A DNA stretch of 64,000 bases from Arthrobacter sp. V1I9 (GCF_030817075.1 NZ_JAUSYU010000001.1:930001-994000), one strand, 5' to 3'; positions 1 to 9,389 are shown, counted from the first letter of the stretch. Numbers and translations: made by a program. The notes: generated by a model not told the origin, from the sequence alone.

Positions 1-349
1 CGCCGACATTAATGCCTACGTCAAGGAGCGGACCGGCTCGGACTTCACCGCCAAGGACTTCCGCACACTGCGGGGCACTGTGGCAGCTGCCGCCAGCCTG
101 GCCCGGACCGGTGCCCAGCGGACGGCGGCCAAACGCAAGAGGGCCATCAGCCGGGCAATGATGGAAGCGTCCGAGGTGCTGGGCAACACGCCGTCGATCG
201 CCCGCAAGAGCTACGTGGACCCGCGCGTCCTGGACCACTACCACGAGGGCGAAACCATCGACCCCAAGCGGCCCGACTCGGCTGAATCGGAGCTGCGGGC
301 GCTGCTCTACCGCGAAGGCAACGTTGTCCCGCTGGAAAAAAGCGGTTAA
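1..349 (+). CDS. DNA topoisomerase IB, C-terminal part (truncated by window start)
   Basis: The window opens inside this gene, in the frame that starts at base 2; about 115 residues remain. The segment holds FTAKDFRTLRGT and then LGNTPSIARKSYVDP, the C-terminal signature of poxvirus-type/bacterial topoisomerase IB; the tyrosine codon at 212-214 is the one expected to form the 3'-phosphotyrosyl link while the enzyme relaxes supercoils. The stop is TAA at 347-349. Ferredoxin-NADP reductase follows on the same strand about 100 bases later, with no clear terminator between. The identification rests only on this C-terminal block. Confidence 0.85.
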   Translation, partial: ADINAYVKERTGSDFTAKDFRTLRGTVAAAASLARTGAQRTAAKRKRAISRAMMEASEVLGNTPSIARKSYVDPRVLDHYHEGETIDPKRPDSAESELRALLYREGNVVPLEKSG

Positions 350-451
350 TGCATTGGTTTCGGGCAGCAGTGCGCCGCGGAAACGGCCAATTAGAATAAG
401 TGATTGTGCGCTGCTCCTGCCGCGCAATGTCATCGGTCAGAAGGGTCCCAG

Positions 452-1897
452 GTGTCCAACCACGGCGAAACCACCCCCGCACGTCCCCTCCGCGTAGCGA
501 TTGTGGGCGCGGGACCGGCCGGCGTCTACGCTGCGGACATCCTCACCAAGTCCAGGGGCGTGGCGGACGGCGACTTCGAGGTCAGCATCGACCTCTTCGA
601 GGCCTACCCTGCGCCGTATGGGCTGATCCGCTACGGCGTGGCGCCGGACCACCCCCGGATCAAGGGGATCGTCAATGCCCTCCACAAGGTCCTGGACCGC
701 GGCGACATCCGGTTCCTGGGCAATGTGACGTACGGCCGGGACCTCACCCTGCACGATTTCCGCGCCTTCTACGACGCCGTCATCTTCTCCACCGGTGCCA
801 TCAAGGACGCAGACCTGAACATCCCCGGAATCGACCTGCAGGGCTCCTTCGGCGGGGCTGACTTCGTTTCCTGGTACGACGGCCACCCCGATGTTCCCCG
901 TGAGTGGCCGCTGGAGGCCAAAGAAATTGCCGTCATCGGTAATGGCAACGTGGCCCTGGACGTGGCCCGGATGCTGGTGAAGCACCCGGAAGAACTGCTG
1001 ACCACCGAGATCCCGGACAACGTTTATCAGGGCCTGAAGGCCTCGCCGGTCACGGACGTGCACGTCTTCGGCCGCCGCGGCCCGGCCCAGGTGAAGTTCA
1101 CGCCCTTGGAGCTGCGGGAGCTCAGCCACATGAATGACGTGGACATTGTGCTTTACCCGGAGGACTTCGAGTTTGATGAAGCCTCCGATGAGGCGATCCG
1201 CAGCAACAACCAGATCAAGACCATGGTGAACACGCTGACCAACTGGCTGGTGGAGGAGCACACCGAGTCCGAAAACCCCTCCTCCCGCCGCCTGCACCTG
1301 CACTTCCTGCACAGCCCGGTTGAGATTTACGACGACGGCGGGTTGGGCAAGGTGGGCGGGATCAAGTTTGAGCGCATGCAGCTTGACGGCACGGGCAACG
1401 CCAAGGGAACGGGTGAGTTCATCGACTATCCCGTGCAGGCGGTCTACCGCGCAATCGGTTATCACGGTTCGGCCCTGGACGAGCTGGAGTACGACGCCAA
1501 GCGCGGCGTCATCCCCAATGAGGGCGGCCGCGTGCTGGACGCCGAAGGCAAGCCCGTGCCGGGGATCTACGCCACCGGCTGGATCAAGCGCGGACCCGTG
1601 GGCCTGATCGGCCACACCAAGGGCGACGCCTTGGAAACCATTGGCTTCCTGCTCGAGGACCGGCTCACCCTGCCGCCCGCCCGGAACCCTGACCCGCAGG
1701 CCATCATCAACCTGCTGGAAGAGCGCGGAATCGAATACACCACTTGGGAAGGCTGGAACAAGCTCGACGCCCACGAAGCAGGCCTGGGTGCAGCGTGGAC
1801 CGGGCCGGAAGGCACGGACCACGTGGTGCGCGAACGCATCAAGGTGGTGCCGCGCGAGGAGATGATCCGTATCTCCCGCGGAACGCGCAGCAACTAG
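452..1897 (+). CDS. fprA: Ferredoxin/flavodoxin--NADP+ reductase (FprA type)
   Basis: A 481-residue flavoprotein of the adrenodoxin-reductase/FprA family, which moves electrons between NADPH and ferredoxin through FAD. Residues 19-24 (GAGPAG) form the FAD-binding loop after a beta strand, about 163-173 (GNGNVALDVAR) the NADPH-binding loop, and IGHTKGDA near the C-terminus is the family's FAD-contacting end. I chose the GTG at 452 because AAGGG lies seven bases upstream and the protein then begins shortly before the first strand; an upstream ATG at 404 would add 16 unconserved residues. The last four bases overlap the end of galE, which is convergent. Confidence 0.93.
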   Translation: MSNHGETTPARPLRVAIVGAGPAGVYAADILTKSRGVADGDFEVSIDLFEAYPAPYGLIRYGVAPDHPRIKGIVNALHKVLDRGDIRFLGNVTYGRDLTLHDFRAFYDAVIFSTGAIKDADLNIPGIDLQGSFGGADFVSWYDGHPDVPREWPLEAKEIAVIGNGNVALDVARMLVKHPEELLTTEIPDNVYQGLKASPVTDVHVFGRRGPAQVKFTPLELRELSHMNDVDIVLYPEDFEFDEASDEAIRSNNQIKTMVNTLTNWLVEEHTESENPSSRRLHLHFLHSPVEIYDDGGLGKVGGIKFERMQLDGTGNAKGTGEFIDYPVQAVYRAIGYHGSALDELEYDAKRGVIPNEGGRVLDAEGKPVPGIYATGWIKRGPVGLIGHTKGDALETIGFLLEDRLTLPPARNPDPQAIINLLEERGIEYTTWEGWNKLDAHEAGLGAAWTGPEGTDHVVRERIKVVPREEMIRISRGTRSN

Positions 1898-2913
1898 CCG
1901 TCTGAGGAGTAACCCAGGGGGTTTGTCTGCTGCCAACGCCAGTGGTCTTGGCACATCTGGCTGAGATCCCGGTGGGCGGCCCAGCTCAAGTCGGCGAGGG
2001 CAGCAGACGGATCAGCGTAGCTGACCGCGGAGTCTCCCGGGCGCCGTCCCGTAATTTCGTAGGGGATGGGACGGCCCACCGCAGCACCAAAGGCCTCAAT
2101 AACCTCCAGAACGGAGGAGCCCCTGCCGGTGCCAAGGTTCCACCGGAACACCCCTTTCCGGTCCGCCAGATACCCAAGCGCCGCCAGGTGACCGGCCGCC
2201 AGGTCCATCACATGAATATAGTCGCGGACGCCAGTGCCGTCAGCCGTTGCATAGTCGTTGCCGAAGACCATGACCTTTTCCCGGCGCCCCACAGCAACCT
2301 GGGCGACAAAGGGCAGTAGGTTATTGGGAACCCCCACGGGGTCTTCACCTATCAGTCCGCTTTCGTGCGCGCCAACCGGGTTGAAGTACCGGAGGAGGGC
2401 GATGCTCCAGTCGGTGTTGGCGGCACCAAGATCAGTGAGAATGTCTTCGATGTGTTCCTTGGTCCGCCCGTACGGGTTCGTGGCATCGAGCGGAGCTTTT
2501 TCGGTCAGCGGCACATCTTCCGAAGCCCCATAAACGGTGGCAGAGGAGCTGAAGACCAGCCGGCGGACCCCGTGGGCTTCCATGCCATGCAGCAGGTTCA
2601 GCGTGCCGACAATATTGTTCTGGTAGTAGCGCAGCGGCTGTTCGACAGATTCCCCCACCGCTTTTAGTCCGGCGAAGTGGATGACTGCCTCGAACCTGCC
2701 CTCGGCTAAAAGATTATTAACAGCCTCTGCGTTCATCAGGTCCAGCTCCCGGAATTCCAGGCTCCTGCCAATCAGCTGTTGCACCCGGCGGAGTGACTCA
2801 AGGTTCGAGTTCACCAGATTGTCCAAAACCACCACGTCGTGCCCTTCCTCGAGGAGGCAAAGCGTAGTGTGCGATCCGATGTAACCGGCCCCGCCGGTGA
2901 CCAATACCTTCAT
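1894..2913 (-). CDS. galE: UDP-glucose 4-epimerase
   Basis: A 339-residue extended short-chain dehydrogenase that interconverts UDP-glucose and UDP-galactose using bound NAD. It starts MKVLVTGGAGYIGSH, the Rossmann glycine motif, and has the SSSATVYG serine strand followed by the NPYGRTK catalytic Tyr/Lys pair; length matches GalE. The ATG at 2911-2913 is chosen because it opens the first beta strand and has a -10-like TATGCT seven bases before it; upstream in-frame codons add a non-conserved tail. It ends tail to tail with fprA (four-base overlap) and has no other galactose gene beside it, so an envelope-sugar role is possible. Confidence 0.95.
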   Translation of the reverse strand: MKVLVTGGAGYIGSHTTLCLLEEGHDVVVLDNLVNSNLESLRRVQQLIGRSLEFRELDLMNAEAVNNLLAEGRFEAVIHFAGLKAVGESVEQPLRYYQNNIVGTLNLLHGMEAHGVRRLVFSSSATVYGASEDVPLTEKAPLDATNPYGRTKEHIEDILTDLGAANTDWSIALLRYFNPVGAHESGLIGEDPVGVPNNLLPFVAQVAVGRREKVMVFGNDYATADGTGVRDYIHVMDLAAGHLAALGYLADRKGVFRWNLGTGRGSSVLEVIEAFGAAVGRPIPYEITGRRPGDSAVSYADPSAALADLSWAAHRDLSQMCQDHWRWQQTNPLGYSSDG

Positions 2914-2920
2914 GCACCAC

Positions 2921-2926
2921 AGCATA
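2921..2926 (-). promoter_or_regulatory. Leaderless -10 hexamer of galE
   Basis: On the minus strand TATGCT is followed by seven bases and the galE ATG; no Shine-Dalgarno sequence is present. Confidence 0.5.
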
Positions 2927-3117
2927 TGAGTGTCAGTGGTAGAGCGGAACTCTTCCAAGCGCGAAAGCGATTGCAGAAAGCCCTATGACCTGGCCCAACG
3001 GGCCCTTTGCCGCCGGCAGACGCCGGGGGACCGGCCTTGTACTGGCCGGATAGACTGTTGCAACATATGCCCCGGCGGGGTGAACCAGTGCCCGCTGGAA
3101 GTACGACGGGGAGTTCG

Positions 3118-4467
3118 ATGGGGAACCTGACTCAGGACGACGGCGGCTTGCCGTTGCAGCGCGCTGCCCTGGCGGCCCATGAACAGCTCGACGGCGGCGG
3201 CTTTTCCGATACCCCCGGCGCGCTGCGGAAACTCATCAGGGAGTCCTGGCAACGGTCCGCCAGCTTTAAAGCGAACCCGGACAACCCTGCCGCACCGCTG
3301 GCCATTGACCGGGACGAGCTGGAGGACTACCGCCGGCAGCACCCGCTGGCCACCATCATGCCGGTCATCAACAAGCTCCTGGTCCAGCCCAGCCACGACA
3401 GCGGCCTGCTGGTGGCAGTAGGGGATGAGGTGGGCCGGCTGCTCTGGGTGGAGGGTGACCCCGCGCTGCAGAGGAGGGCCGAGGGCATGATGTTCGTGCC
3501 CGGTGCCGACTGGTCCGAGGCCACCGTTGGCACCAGTGCGCCGGGTACTGCCCTCGCCCTGGGCCGCGGCATCCAGATCGCCGGGGCGGAGCACTACCAG
3601 CGGGCCGTTCACGCCTGGAGCTGTACTGCCGTCCCCTTCCACGACCCGGACTCGGGGGCGGTGCTGGGAGTCGTGGACATCACCGGCAAGGCCACCGCCG
3701 TGGCGCCCCACACGCTGTCCCTCGTGGAGGCAACTGTGGCCGCGGCCCAGGCGCAACTGCGCGTCGAGCGCCTGCAGCATGCCGCCCAGCTCGCCACCAG
3801 GCCGGCACGACGGCGTTCGCAGAGTACCGCCTCCCGCTCACCGGACGAAACCACCAGGGACGGCAGCCTCTACCGGAACAGCATGCAACTGCTGGGCCGC
3901 GACCAGGCACTGCTGAGCCTGCGCGGCAGGACTGTAGCGCTGTCTGCCCGGCACAGTGAAATCCTGGCGCTGCTGAGCACCCACCCCGACGGGCTCAGCG
4001 CCGAGGAGCTCAGCCTCCTGCTTTATCCCGGGGACGGCTCCACCATCACGCTGAGGGCGGAGATGGTGCGCCTGCGCAAAGTCCTTCAGCAACTCGCCCC
4101 GGACGCCGTACCGAATTCCCGCCCGTACCGCCTTCCCCTGGACCTGGTGCCGGACAGTGCCCAGGTGCTGAGCTGCCTGCAGCGCGGTGCCCACCGGATC
4201 GCCCTGGAAATCTACCGTGGCGCCGTGCTTCCCCGGTCCGAGGCGCCGGGCGTCATCGAGCTGCGGAACAAGGTGTCCTCGCTGCTGCGGGAAGCAGTCA
4301 TGACAGACGGCAGCGCCGAGTCGCTGCTCAGGTACGCGGAGCTTCCGGAGGCAAAGAACGACGTCGGCGTCCGCCGTGCCGCGCTCCGCCTCCTTCCGGC
4401 CCGCTCGCCCAGGCGCGCCGCCGTCGTCGCGGACCTGGAACGGCTGGAAGTCGAACTGCGCGCCTAA
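3118..4467 (+). CDS. GAF-domain regulator with C-terminal winged-helix-like region, upstream of aldehyde dehydrogenase
   Basis: A 449-residue protein. The N-terminal part (LIRESWQRS, then a region near residues 75-220 containing FVPGADWSEATVGT, and GVVDITGKA) is the GAF-type sensor seen in AcoR-like activators of acetoin/aldehyde metabolism. Unlike AcoR there is no sigma-54 AAA+ domain and no Fis-type helix; instead residues about 270-350 (LSARHSEILALL, DGLSAEELSLLLYP, RAEMVRLRKVL) look like a winged helix of the SARP/OmpR kind. The ATG at 3118 has GACGGGGAG six bases upstream. It is 81 bases before the aldehyde dehydrogenase and is the likely regulator of that gene; the ligand is unknown. 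Confidence 0.8.
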   Translation: MGNLTQDDGGLPLQRAALAAHEQLDGGGFSDTPGALRKLIRESWQRSASFKANPDNPAAPLAIDRDELEDYRRQHPLATIMPVINKLLVQPSHDSGLLVAVGDEVGRLLWVEGDPALQRRAEGMMFVPGADWSEATVGTSAPGTALALGRGIQIAGAEHYQRAVHAWSCTAVPFHDPDSGAVLGVVDITGKATAVAPHTLSLVEATVAAAQAQLRVERLQHAAQLATRPARRRSQSTASRSPDETTRDGSLYRNSMQLLGRDQALLSLRGRTVALSARHSEILALLSTHPDGLSAEELSLLLYPGDGSTITLRAEMVRLRKVLQQLAPDAVPNSRPYRLPLDLVPDSAQVLSCLQRGAHRIALEIYRGAVLPRSEAPGVIELRNKVSSLLREAVMTDGSAESLLRYAELPEAKNDVGVRRAALRLLPARSPRRAAVVADLERLEVELRA

Positions 4468-4469
4468 GG

Positions 4470-4489
4470 TGCAACCTTGCTGCAACCTT
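4470..4489 (+). promoter_or_regulatory. Paired TGCAACCTT direct repeats before aldehyde dehydrogenase
   Basis: TGCAACCTT occurs at 4470-4478 and again at 4481-4489, 11 bases apart start to start, that is, about one helical turn. The pair sits directly after the GAF regulator stop and some 60 bases before the aldehyde dehydrogenase ATG, overlapping a possible -35 (TTGCTG, 4477-4482). This is the expected place and geometry for an activator site. Confidence 0.4.
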
Positions 4490-4548
4490 CCCGCTCCTAC
4501 GCTGGCTCCATTGGCGAAAGCCTGATCTGCACAGCAAAGGAGCTAGCA

Positions 4549-6072
4549 ATGACTGTTTACGCACAGCCCGGAACCGAGGGCTCGAAGGTCACGTTCAAGG
4601 ACCGCTACGAGAACTGGATCGGCGGGGAATGGGTGGCCCCGGTGAAGGGCCAGTACTTCGAGAACATCACGCCGGTGACGGGCAAAGCCTTCTGTGAAGT
4701 GGCCCGCGGCACGGCCGAGGATATTGAGTTGGCGCTGGATGCAGCGCACAAGGTTGCACCGTCGTGGGGCAAAACGTCCGTGGCCGAGCGCGCCGCAATT
4801 TTGAACAAGATTGCCGACCGGATCGACCAGAACCTGGAAATGCTGGCGGTGGCCGAGTCCTGGGACAACGGCAAGCCCATCCGCGAGACCCTGAACGCTG
4901 ACCTTCCGCTCGCGGCCGACCACTTCCGCTACTTTGCCTCGGCCGTCCGTGCCCAGGAGGGCAGGCTGTCCCAGCTCGACGACGACACCACCGCCTACCA
5001 CTTCCACGAACCGCTCGGCGTTGTAGGCCAGATCATCCCCTGGAACTTCCCGATCCTGATGGCCGTGTGGAAACTGGCCCCGGCACTCGCCGCCGGCAAC
5101 GCCGTGGTGCTCAAGCCGGCCGAGCAGACGCCGTCGTCCATCCTGGTCCTGATGGAACTCATCGGCGACCTGTTGCCGGCAGGCGTCATCAACGTGGTCA
5201 ACGGGTTCGGCGTGGAAGCGGGCAAGCCCCTGGCCTCCAGCCCCCGGATCCGCAAGATCGCATTCACCGGCGAAACGACTACCGGCCGCCTCATCAGCCA
5301 GTACGCCAGCCAGAACCTCATTCCTGTCACCCTGGAGCTGGGCGGCAAGAGCCCGAACATCTTCTTCAACGACGTCGCCCAGGACAACGACGCGTTCTAC
5401 GACAAGGCGCAGGAGGGCTTCGCACTGTTCGCCTTCAACCAGGGCGAAGTGTGCACCTGCCCCTCGCGTGCGCTGGTGCAGGAGGACATCTACGACTCGT
5501 TTATGGCCGACGCCATAGCCCGGGTGGAAAAGATGGTCCAGGGCAACCCGCTGGACACCGAAACGCAGGTGGGTGCCCAGGCCTCGAATGACCAACTGGA
5601 AAAGATCCTCTCCTACATCGATATCGGCAAGCAGGAGGGCGCCAAGGTCCTCACCGGGGGCGGCCGCGCCGAGCTCCCGGGCGACCTGGCCGGTGGCTAC
5701 TACGTCCAGCCGACGGTCTTCGAAGGCCACAACAAGATGCGGATCTTCCAGGAGGAGATTTTCGGCCCGGTGGTCGCGGTGACGAAGTTCAGCGATTACA
5801 GCGACGCCATGGGCCTGGCTAACGACACCCTTTACGGGCTGGGTGCGGGTGTCTGGTCCCGCAACGGCAACGTTGCCTACCGCGCCGGCCGCGAGATCCA
5901 GGCCGGGCGCGTATGGGTCAACAACTACCACGCCTACCCGGCCGGAGCCGCGTTCGGCGGGTACAAGTCCTCAGGCATCGGACGCGAGAACCACGCGATG
6001 ATGCTGGACCACTACCAGCAGACCAAGAACCTGCTGGTCAGCTACAACGAAAACAAGCTGGGCTTCTTCTAG
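4549..6072 (+). CDS. Aldehyde dehydrogenase (NAD+-dependent, acetaldehyde/ExaC type)
   Basis: A 507-residue aldehyde dehydrogenase that oxidises aldehydes, probably acetaldehyde, to acids in the cytoplasm. The IIPWNFP strand, the FTGETTTGR cofactor loop, the general-base glutamate in LELGGKSPN (about residue 268) and the nucleophile in GEVCTCPSR (Cys302, with Cys304 beside it) are all present; EEIFGPVV and the [12 protein letters not shown] end motif also fit. AAAGGAG at 4536-4542 is a strong ribosome-binding site for the ATG. The upstream GAF regulator and the downstream DUF779 gene, three bases after the stop, are usual partners of acetaldehyde dehydrogenases in Actinobacteria. Confidence 0.95.
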   Translation: MTVYAQPGTEGSKVTFKDRYENWIGGEWVAPVKGQYFENITPVTGKAFCEVARGTAEDIELALDAAHKVAPSWGKTSVAERAAILNKIADRIDQNLEMLAVAESWDNGKPIRETLNADLPLAADHFRYFASAVRAQEGRLSQLDDDTTAYHFHEPLGVVGQIIPWNFPILMAVWKLAPALAAGNAVVLKPAEQTPSSILVLMELIGDLLPAGVINVVNGFGVEAGKPLASSPRIRKIAFTGETTTGRLISQYASQNLIPVTLELGGKSPNIFFNDVAQDNDAFYDKAQEGFALFAFNQGEVCTCPSRALVQEDIYDSFMADAIARVEKMVQGNPLDTETQVGAQASNDQLEKILSYIDIGKQEGAKVLTGGGRAELPGDLAGGYYVQPTVFEGHNKMRIFQEEIFGPVVAVTKFSDYSDAMGLANDTLYGLGAGVWSRNGNVAYRAGREIQAGRVWVNNYHAYPAGAAFGGYKSSGIGRENHAMMLDHYQQTKNLLVSYNENKLGFF

Positions 6073-6075
6073 ACC

Positions 6076-6486
6076 ATGGTTCCCGGAAGCGTAATCGACG
6101 CCGCGGTGACGCTGCCCGGGGAGGACTTCTCCCGGGTGGCGCTCACGCCGGCGGCCGCGGAACTGCTGCGGAAGCTCTGGCTTCAGCACGGGCCGCTGAT
6201 GTTCCACCAGTCCGGCGGGTGCTGCGACGGGTCCTCGCCCATGTGTTACCCGAAGGGCGAGTTCCTCACCGGTGACGCCGATGTCCTGCTGGGCCTGTTC
6301 GATGTCTCTGATGGCCTGGAACCCCGGCCGCTGGAGTTCTGGATGTCCCGGGAGCAGTTCAACTACTGGAGCCACACGCACCTGACCGTTGACGTGGTGC
6401 CTGGCCGGGGCAGCGGCTTTTCGGTGGAAGCGCCCGAAGGCAAGAGGTTCCTGATCCGGTCCACTCTGATGGACTGGCCTGCCTGA
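6076..6486 (+). CDS. DUF779 domain-containing protein
   Basis: A 136-residue cytoplasmic protein. The central HQSGGCCDGSSPMCYP segment with three cysteines and the EFWMSREQFNYWSHTHLTVDVVPG segment are characteristic of DUF779. The function is not established. It starts three bases after the aldehyde dehydrogenase stop, so the two are almost certainly co-transcribed and probably act together; the cysteine cluster could bind a metal or handle an aldehyde adduct, but that is inference. A 15-bp-stem terminator follows 13 bases after its stop. Confidence 0.88.
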   Translation: MVPGSVIDAAVTLPGEDFSRVALTPAAAELLRKLWLQHGPLMFHQSGGCCDGSSPMCYPKGEFLTGDADVLLGLFDVSDGLEPRPLEFWMSREQFNYWSHTHLTVDVVPGRGSGFSVEAPEGKRFLIRSTLMDWPA

Positions 6487-6499
6487 TTATTCGAACTGT

Positions 6500-6541
6500 A
6501 AGCGCTTGAGGCCCTCCAGGTGGGGGGCCTCAAGCGCTTTT
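6500..6541 (+). terminator. Rho-independent terminator of the aldehyde dehydrogenase operon
   Basis: A perfect 15-bp stem (arms 6500-6514 and 6525-6539, AAGCGCTTGAGGCCC and its complement) with a ten-base loop, followed by a T run. Confidence 0.9.
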
Positions 6542-6659
6542 GCAGAACAAGGTTCGGCCAGAAGGCCGTCTCACCATTCGGAACAATTGGGACCGTCCAG
6601 TGGATGGACCTATCGTTGATAGGTCTGTTTCCATCAGAAATCAGGATTGTGATCCCCCT

Positions 6660-8207
6660 ATGAACCTTCTCCGGACCAAATCTATCGAGCAGTCCATGGC
6701 TGACGCCGATGAACCCGGACGCAAGCTCAAGCGCTCCCTCAGCACCTGGGACCTCATGATCATGGGCGTCGCCGTTGCAGTGGGCGCCGGCATCTTCTCG
6801 GTGGGCGCCAAGGCAGCAGCCAACTTTTCCGGCCCTGCCGTCACGCTGTCCTTCGCGATCGCCGCCATCACCTGCGCCCTTGCCATCATGTGCTACGCCG
6901 AGTTTGCCACCGCCATCCCCGTGGCAGGCTCCGCCTACGTCTTCACCTACGCCACGATGGGCGAACTCCTTGCCTGGATCATCGGCTGGAACCTGATCCT
7001 CGAGCTCTTCACTGCCGCCGCGGTCATCGCCAAGTACTGGGGCATCTACCTCAGCAAGGTCTTCGCCCTGATGGGCGCGGACATCCCAGCTGCGCTCTCC
7101 GTCGGTGGCGTGGACCTCTACTGGGGCGCGTTCCTGATCGTTGCCGTGTTTACGGTGCTGCTGGTGCTGGGCACCAAGCTGTCCGCCCGCGTGGGCAACA
7201 TCTTCACCCTGATCAAGATCGGCGTGGTCCTCTTTGTGATCGTCGTGGGCTTCACCTACGTGAAGTTCGAGAACTACAGCCCGTTCATCCCGGCAGCCGA
7301 GCCCACTGGCGGCACCGGCACGGCCGATGTCCTGAAGCAGTCGTTCTTCGGCTTCCTCACCGGAGCGGCCCCGGCCCAGTACGGCACCCTCGGCATCTTT
7401 GCCGGCGCCGCACTCGTGTTCTTCGCCTTCATCGGCTTCGACGTGGTGGCCACCTCTGCGGAGGAAGTCAAGAACCCGCAGAAGACCCTGCCGCGCGGTA
7501 TCTTCGGTGGTCTTGCACTGGTGACGCTGCTGTACATCCTGGTTTCCCTGGCCCTGACCGGCATGGTGTCCTACACCCAGCTGGCCGAGGCGGAAAGCCC
7601 CACGCTTACCACCGCCTTCGAAGCAGTGGGTGACACGTCCGCGGCCAAGGTCATTGCCTTCGGTTCGCTGGTAGGCCTGACCACCGTGATCATGGTCCTC
7701 CTCATGGGCCTGTCTCGTGTGGTCCTTGCCATGAGCCGCGACGGCCTCCTGCCGCGTGCATTGTCCAAGACCAGCGAGAAGCGGTCCACCCCGGTGCGGC
7801 TCCAGATCATCTGCGGTGCCGCTGTTGCGCTGGTAGCCGGCCTGACCAACGTGGACCTTCTTGAGGAAATGATCAACATCGGCACGCTGTCCGCGTTTGT
7901 GGTGGTGAGCCTTGGCATCCTCGTGCTGCGCAAGAAGCGCCCGGACCTGAAGCCTGCCTTCCGCGTCCCGTTCGGCAAGGTCCTGCCGATTGTTTCCGCC
8001 GTGCTGTGCCTTTACCTGATGACCAACCTGGCCGTTGAAACCTGGATCTTCTTTGCCATTTGGCTGGCGATTGGCCTTGCCATCTACTTCGCCTACGGCC
8101 AGCGCCACTCCCGGCTGAACGAGCGGTTCAGCGAGGCCAACACCGCCGTCAATGGCGCCTCCCTTGTAGCCGGCAAGGACGACGAGGACGAACTGACCCG
8201 CGCCTGA
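6660..8207 (+). CDS. APC-family amino-acid permease
   Basis: A 515-residue integral membrane protein with about twelve hydrophobic segments. It begins with a short cytoplasmic tail and KRSLSTWDLMIMGVAVAVGAGIF, the first transmembrane helix of APC permeases with its GAGIF substrate-binding turn, and carries FFAFIGFDVVATSAEEVKNPQK, the typical helix 6/loop signature of cationic amino-acid transporters (CAT/YfnA group). I take the ATG at 6660; an upstream in-frame codon at 6540 would place the terminator inside the gene. Substrate is not readable from sequence. It stands alone between two terminators. Confidence 0.9.
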   Translation: MNLLRTKSIEQSMADADEPGRKLKRSLSTWDLMIMGVAVAVGAGIFSVGAKAAANFSGPAVTLSFAIAAITCALAIMCYAEFATAIPVAGSAYVFTYATMGELLAWIIGWNLILELFTAAAVIAKYWGIYLSKVFALMGADIPAALSVGGVDLYWGAFLIVAVFTVLLVLGTKLSARVGNIFTLIKIGVVLFVIVVGFTYVKFENYSPFIPAAEPTGGTGTADVLKQSFFGFLTGAAPAQYGTLGIFAGAALVFFAFIGFDVVATSAEEVKNPQKTLPRGIFGGLALVTLLYILVSLALTGMVSYTQLAEAESPTLTTAFEAVGDTSAAKVIAFGSLVGLTTVIMVLLMGLSRVVLAMSRDGLLPRALSKTSEKRSTPVRLQIICGAAVALVAGLTNVDLLEEMINIGTLSAFVVVSLGILVLRKKRPDLKPAFRVPFGKVLPIVSAVLCLYLMTNLAVETWIFFAIWLAIGLAIYFAYGQRHSRLNERFSEANTAVNGASLVAGKDDEDELTRA

Positions 8208-8236
8208 CACCGCCCGAACTGAACACCGGCAACACA

Positions 8237-8273
8237 AACCGTCCGCTGATCCCTGATCAGCGGGCGGTTTTGC
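8237..8273 (+). terminator. Rho-independent terminator after the APC permease
   Basis: Stem AACCGTCCGCTGATC with GATCAGCGGGCGGTT (one G-T pair), three-base loop, then TTTTGCTTT. Confidence 0.8.
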
Positions 8274-8381
8274 TTTGCCCCGCCCCAAGGTGGCCTGAAT
8301 GGCACGTGCGGGCCGCCGGGCTTTGGAGTTCAATGAGTGGACCGAAGGCGGGCGGGCCGAAAGCGCGTGGAAGGAGCGGAC

Positions 8382-8744
8382 ATGACGGAGACGACGATGG
8401 AGGCGGTGGCCAGGGCCTTCTCGAGCCACCGGTTTGAGGATGCAGTACCTCGGCTGGACGACGACATTGTCTGGGAGCTGGTGGGCGGCGAAGCCCTTGC
8501 CGGCAAGCTGGCGGTGGTGGATGTCTGCACGTCGCTGGCGCGGGACCTCAAAGACGTGCACACCACCTTTGACCGGTTGAGGGTTATTGTCGCTTCGGCA
8601 AGCGTTGTGGTGGACAGTGTTGCCAGCTATTTCTCGGCCGATGGCAGCATCAGCCGGGTGGCGTCCTGCGACATCTACGACTTCGAGGACGGGCGGGTGG
8701 TCCGTATCCGCTCCTACAACATGGAGCTGGCACCGACCGGCTGA
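8382..8744 (+). CDS. SnoaL/NTF2-like small protein
   Basis: A 120-residue protein whose pattern (helical start, DDDIVWELVGG, a mixed sheet and the closing CDIYDFEDGRVVRIRSYN) matches the NTF2-like/SnoaL cone-shaped fold used by ketosteroid isomerases and many uncharacterised pocket proteins. AAGGAG eight bases before the ATG at 8382 fixes the start. It ends three bases before the convergent DUF2461 gene. No neighbour suggests a substrate. Confidence 0.75.
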   Translation: MTETTMEAVARAFSSHRFEDAVPRLDDDIVWELVGGEALAGKLAVVDVCTSLARDLKDVHTTFDRLRVIVASASVVVDSVASYFSADGSISRVASCDIYDFEDGRVVRIRSYNMELAPTG

Positions 8745-8747
8745 GGA

Positions 8748-9383
8748 TCAAGGCGCGGCGTGCCGGCCCACCCAGTCCACCAACGGCCGCAGCTCATCCC
8801 ACAACGCCCCGATTTCCTGCACTGCTGCGGGAGTGTCCAGCCAGGCGGGTTGCCCAAGGTCGGTGCTGGCCGCGAGGGACTTGTGCTTCAGCAGCTCGCC
8901 CCGGGGATGGTCCCGGGGGTACCCGCGCGGGACAGTTCTGAGCTGTTCCCCTTCCACCACAAAACCGGCAGCACTGACGGCGTCGATGACGTGCCGGAGT
9001 GACTCTCCTGTCCCGGACGCATCAACGGAGTTGCGGTACCTCACCAGCTGGGCAGGCGTGTAGGAGTGGTAGCCGCCGCCCACCAGCAGCCCGTCCGCGC
9101 TGACCTGCAGGTAATAGCCCATACCTTCCTGGGTGGATGCAAAAGCACCCTGGGCCGTCTTGTAGGGCGATTTGTCCTGGGAGAACCGGATGTCCCTGTT
9201 GGGCCGGAAAATGCGGCCCGGACCAAACCGTGGCTCCAGTTCCGCAAGCAAAAGAGTGATCGGTCCCCGGACCAGCTCCTGGTACCTGTCCTTATGCTCC
9301 AGCCACCAGTCACGGTTGTTGTTATCCTGCAGCTCTTTGTAGAACTCGAAGGCGCCCGCGGGTATGCCGTGGAAAGTTGTCAT
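8748..9383 (-). CDS. DUF2461 (TIGR02453) family protein
   Basis: A 211-residue protein with the family's opening FYKELQDNNNRDWW, then FRPNRDIRFSQDKSPYKT and GGGYHSYTP, all DUF2461 hallmarks. The family has no assigned reaction. The ATG at 9381-9383 has TAGGAT six bases upstream on the coding strand and no ribosome-binding site, so it is probably leaderless. It is convergent with the NTF2-like gene and a single-gene unit. Confidence 0.87.
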   Translation of the reverse strand: MTTFHGIPAGAFEFYKELQDNNNRDWWLEHKDRYQELVRGPITLLLAELEPRFGPGRIFRPNRDIRFSQDKSPYKTAQGAFASTQEGMGYYLQVSADGLLVGGGYHSYTPAQLVRYRNSVDASGTGESLRHVIDAVSAAGFVVEGEQLRTVPRGYPRDHPRGELLKHKSLAASTDLGQPAWLDTPAAVQEIGALWDELRPLVDWVGRHAAP

Positions 9384-9389
9384 GCGTCG

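Noticed and set aside
437..1954. A 505-codon open frame on the minus strand across fprA
   Set aside because: It is the antisense shadow of a gene with clear FAD and NADPH motifs; its own translation is His/Val/Asp-rich with no family pattern.
6363..8561. A 732-codon minus-strand frame over DUF779 and the APC permease
   Set aside because: It crosses two terminators and reads as Gly/His/Asp low-complexity sequence typical of antisense in GC-rich genes.
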